NCBI GenBank assembly: GCA_026126165.1
Contig: JAHCJR010000003.1
Location: forward strand, 1 to 64,000
DNA from: Alphaproteobacteria bacterium
Lineage (GTDB): Bacteria; Pseudomonadota; Alphaproteobacteria; Ferrovibrionales; Ferrovibrionaceae
Direction: 5' to 3'
DNA length: 64,000 nt
Made by a program: the position numbers and the translations under genes. This document shows, piece by piece, positions 63,222-64,000 of the stretch; position 1 is the first letter of the stretch, and every line of letters starts with the position of its first letter. Below the pieces are notes generated by a model. The model saw only the letters and a list, made by a program, of their open reading frames with translations. It did not search any database and was not told where the DNA came from.

Positions 63222-63386
63222 TGTGCGCCGGCGGTGAGCGAAAAAACCCTTTCTTTCCAGAAACTTGGGCCCGCATATGCCGCGGCGCTGTCATGGCGGG
63301 CGCGAAGTTGCTAGAGTGGGCGCGACAACGTCCGCCCGCGACGGCGCCGCCCCGGTGGCGACGGCGGGGGACGGGAGGATTACAGC

Positions 63387-64000
63387 GTGCGAGTGAACGA
63401 TCCCGAGCGGGGGCCGCCGCCGCGCATGCCCATCGGCGCTGCGCGGGATGGCGGCCGGGACAATGGCGATGGCCGGCCCTCGCCGGAGCGTTCCGTTTTC
63501 GGCGCGCTCGATGTCGGCACCAACAATTGCCGCCTTTTGATCGCCCGCCCGCAGGGGCCGGGCTTCCGCGTCATCGATGCTTTCTCCCGCATCGTCCGAC
63601 TTGGCGAGGGGGTCGGGCGCACCGGCCAGCTTTCCGAAGCGGCGGTCGAGCGCACCGTAGAGGCGCTGCGGATCTGTGCCGACAAGATGCGCCGGCGCTC
63701 CGTGACCCGGTTCCGCGCGGTGGCCACCGAAGCCTGCCGCCGCGCCATGAACGGCGCCGATTTTCTCGATCGCGTGGCGGCGGAGACGGGCATCCGGCTC
63801 GAGGTCATCACCACTGCCGAGGAAGCAAGGCTCGCCGTCGCCGGCTGCCTGCCGCTGATCGACCCCGCCCATGCCCATGCGCTGGTCTTCGATATCGGCG
63901 GCGGCTCGACCGAACTGATGTTCCTCGGGCTTGGACGCGGCGCCGAGCCGATCCTCATCGCCTGGGTGTCGCTGCCCTGCGGCGTGGTCACCCTGGCGGA
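63387..64000 (+). CDS. Ppx/GppA phosphatase family protein, N-terminal part (cut by the window edge)
   Basis: The reading frame is open to the end of the window (about 204 codons). It begins at GTG 63387, behind GGGAGGATTACAGC, with a low-complexity extension of some 38 residues rich in Pro, Arg and Gly; ATG 63426 is a possible later start. The actin-like fold opens with FGALDVGTNNCRLLIARP, followed by RTVEALRICADKM, VATEACRRA and the ATP/polyP-loop VFDIGGGSTELM. These proteins hydrolyse polyphosphate or pppGpp. In alphaproteobacteria this gene is often followed by the rRNA methyltransferase rlmE; that lies outside the window. Confidence 0.9.
   Translation, partial: MRVNDPERGPPPRMPIGAARDGGRDNGDGRPSPERSVFGALDVGTNNCRLLIARPQGPGFRVIDAFSRIVRLGEGVGRTGQLSEAAVERTVEALRICADKMRRRSVTRFRAVATEACRRAMNGADFLDRVAAETGIRLEVITTAEEARLAVAGCLPLIDPAHAHALVFDIGGGSTELMFLGLGRGAEPILIAWVSLPCGVVTLA

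Overview
The window looks like chromosomal DNA of a GC-rich alphaproteobacterium, probably a free-living soil or water heterotroph. The evidence is the high GC of most of the sequence, the wealth of tripartite (Tct) and ABC uptake systems each tied to catabolic hydrolases, several class III adenylate cyclases, and a Ppx/GppA gene with a basic/proline-rich N-terminal extension next to a tRNA. I cannot assign a genus. Tight ATGA, GTGA and TTGA stop/start overlaps define most operons.

Layout. (1) 1-8.3 kb: the start of a leftward secreted protein, a TetR regulator with a promoter and a palindromic operator candidate, then a rightward six-gene operon (PHP-like DUF3604 protein, TctC, TctB, TctA, enolase-superfamily enzyme, formylglycine-type sulfatase/phosphonate monoester hydrolase). 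(2) 8.3-22 kb: an AI-2E-type permease, then a leftward run of COG3964 deacetylase, D-threonine-aldolase-type PLP enzyme, amidase, Dpp/Opp ATPases F and D, permease C and two M81 (MlrC-like) peptidases. These lie divergent from the binding protein and permease B of the same transporter, suggesting a scavenging system for unusual, possibly D-residue-containing, peptides. (3) 22-31.7 kb: a signalling cluster with a Cache-adenylate cyclase facing a leftward operon of GAF-GAF-PAS-adenylate cyclase, ATP-grasp ligase, a sensor-MFS fusion and an orphan ABC-type binding lipoprotein-like protein. This is the best candidate in the window for an undescribed system. (4) 31.8-38.2 kb: a CinA-like protein with a degenerate amidohydrolase domain, an AsmA protein with a 334-residue internal duplication, and a CGNR regulator divergent from a VOC protein with twin operators, then OsmC. 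(5) 38.3-48.5 kb: a rightward catabolic block of histidine ammonia-lyase family enzyme, isochorismatase-like hydrolase, amidohydrolase, IclR regulator, complete Liv ABC transporter, 4-oxalocrotonate tautomerase family protein and SMP-30 lactonase. (6) 48.5-55.5 kb: a small HExxH protein with an unknown partner, a class II aldolase family protein, a HerA/YjgR ATPase, and a SAM-cyclase-AAA-TPR regulator. (7) 55.5-63.1 kb: a segment of visibly lower GC with a polar amino-acid ABC transporter, NAD epimerase, hydantoinase, deaminase and amidohydrolase. It ends in a serine-recombinase remnant whose stop codon lies inside an intact tRNA-Gln(CTG), so it is likely a degraded genomic island. (8) 63.4 kb to the end: the start of Ppx/GppA.

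Most blocks pair a high-affinity importer with hydrolases that open amide, ester or lactone bonds, so the window reads as a set of independent catabolic modules separated by signalling and housekeeping genes. Functional names rest on motifs and remembered family patterns read by eye; no database search was run.
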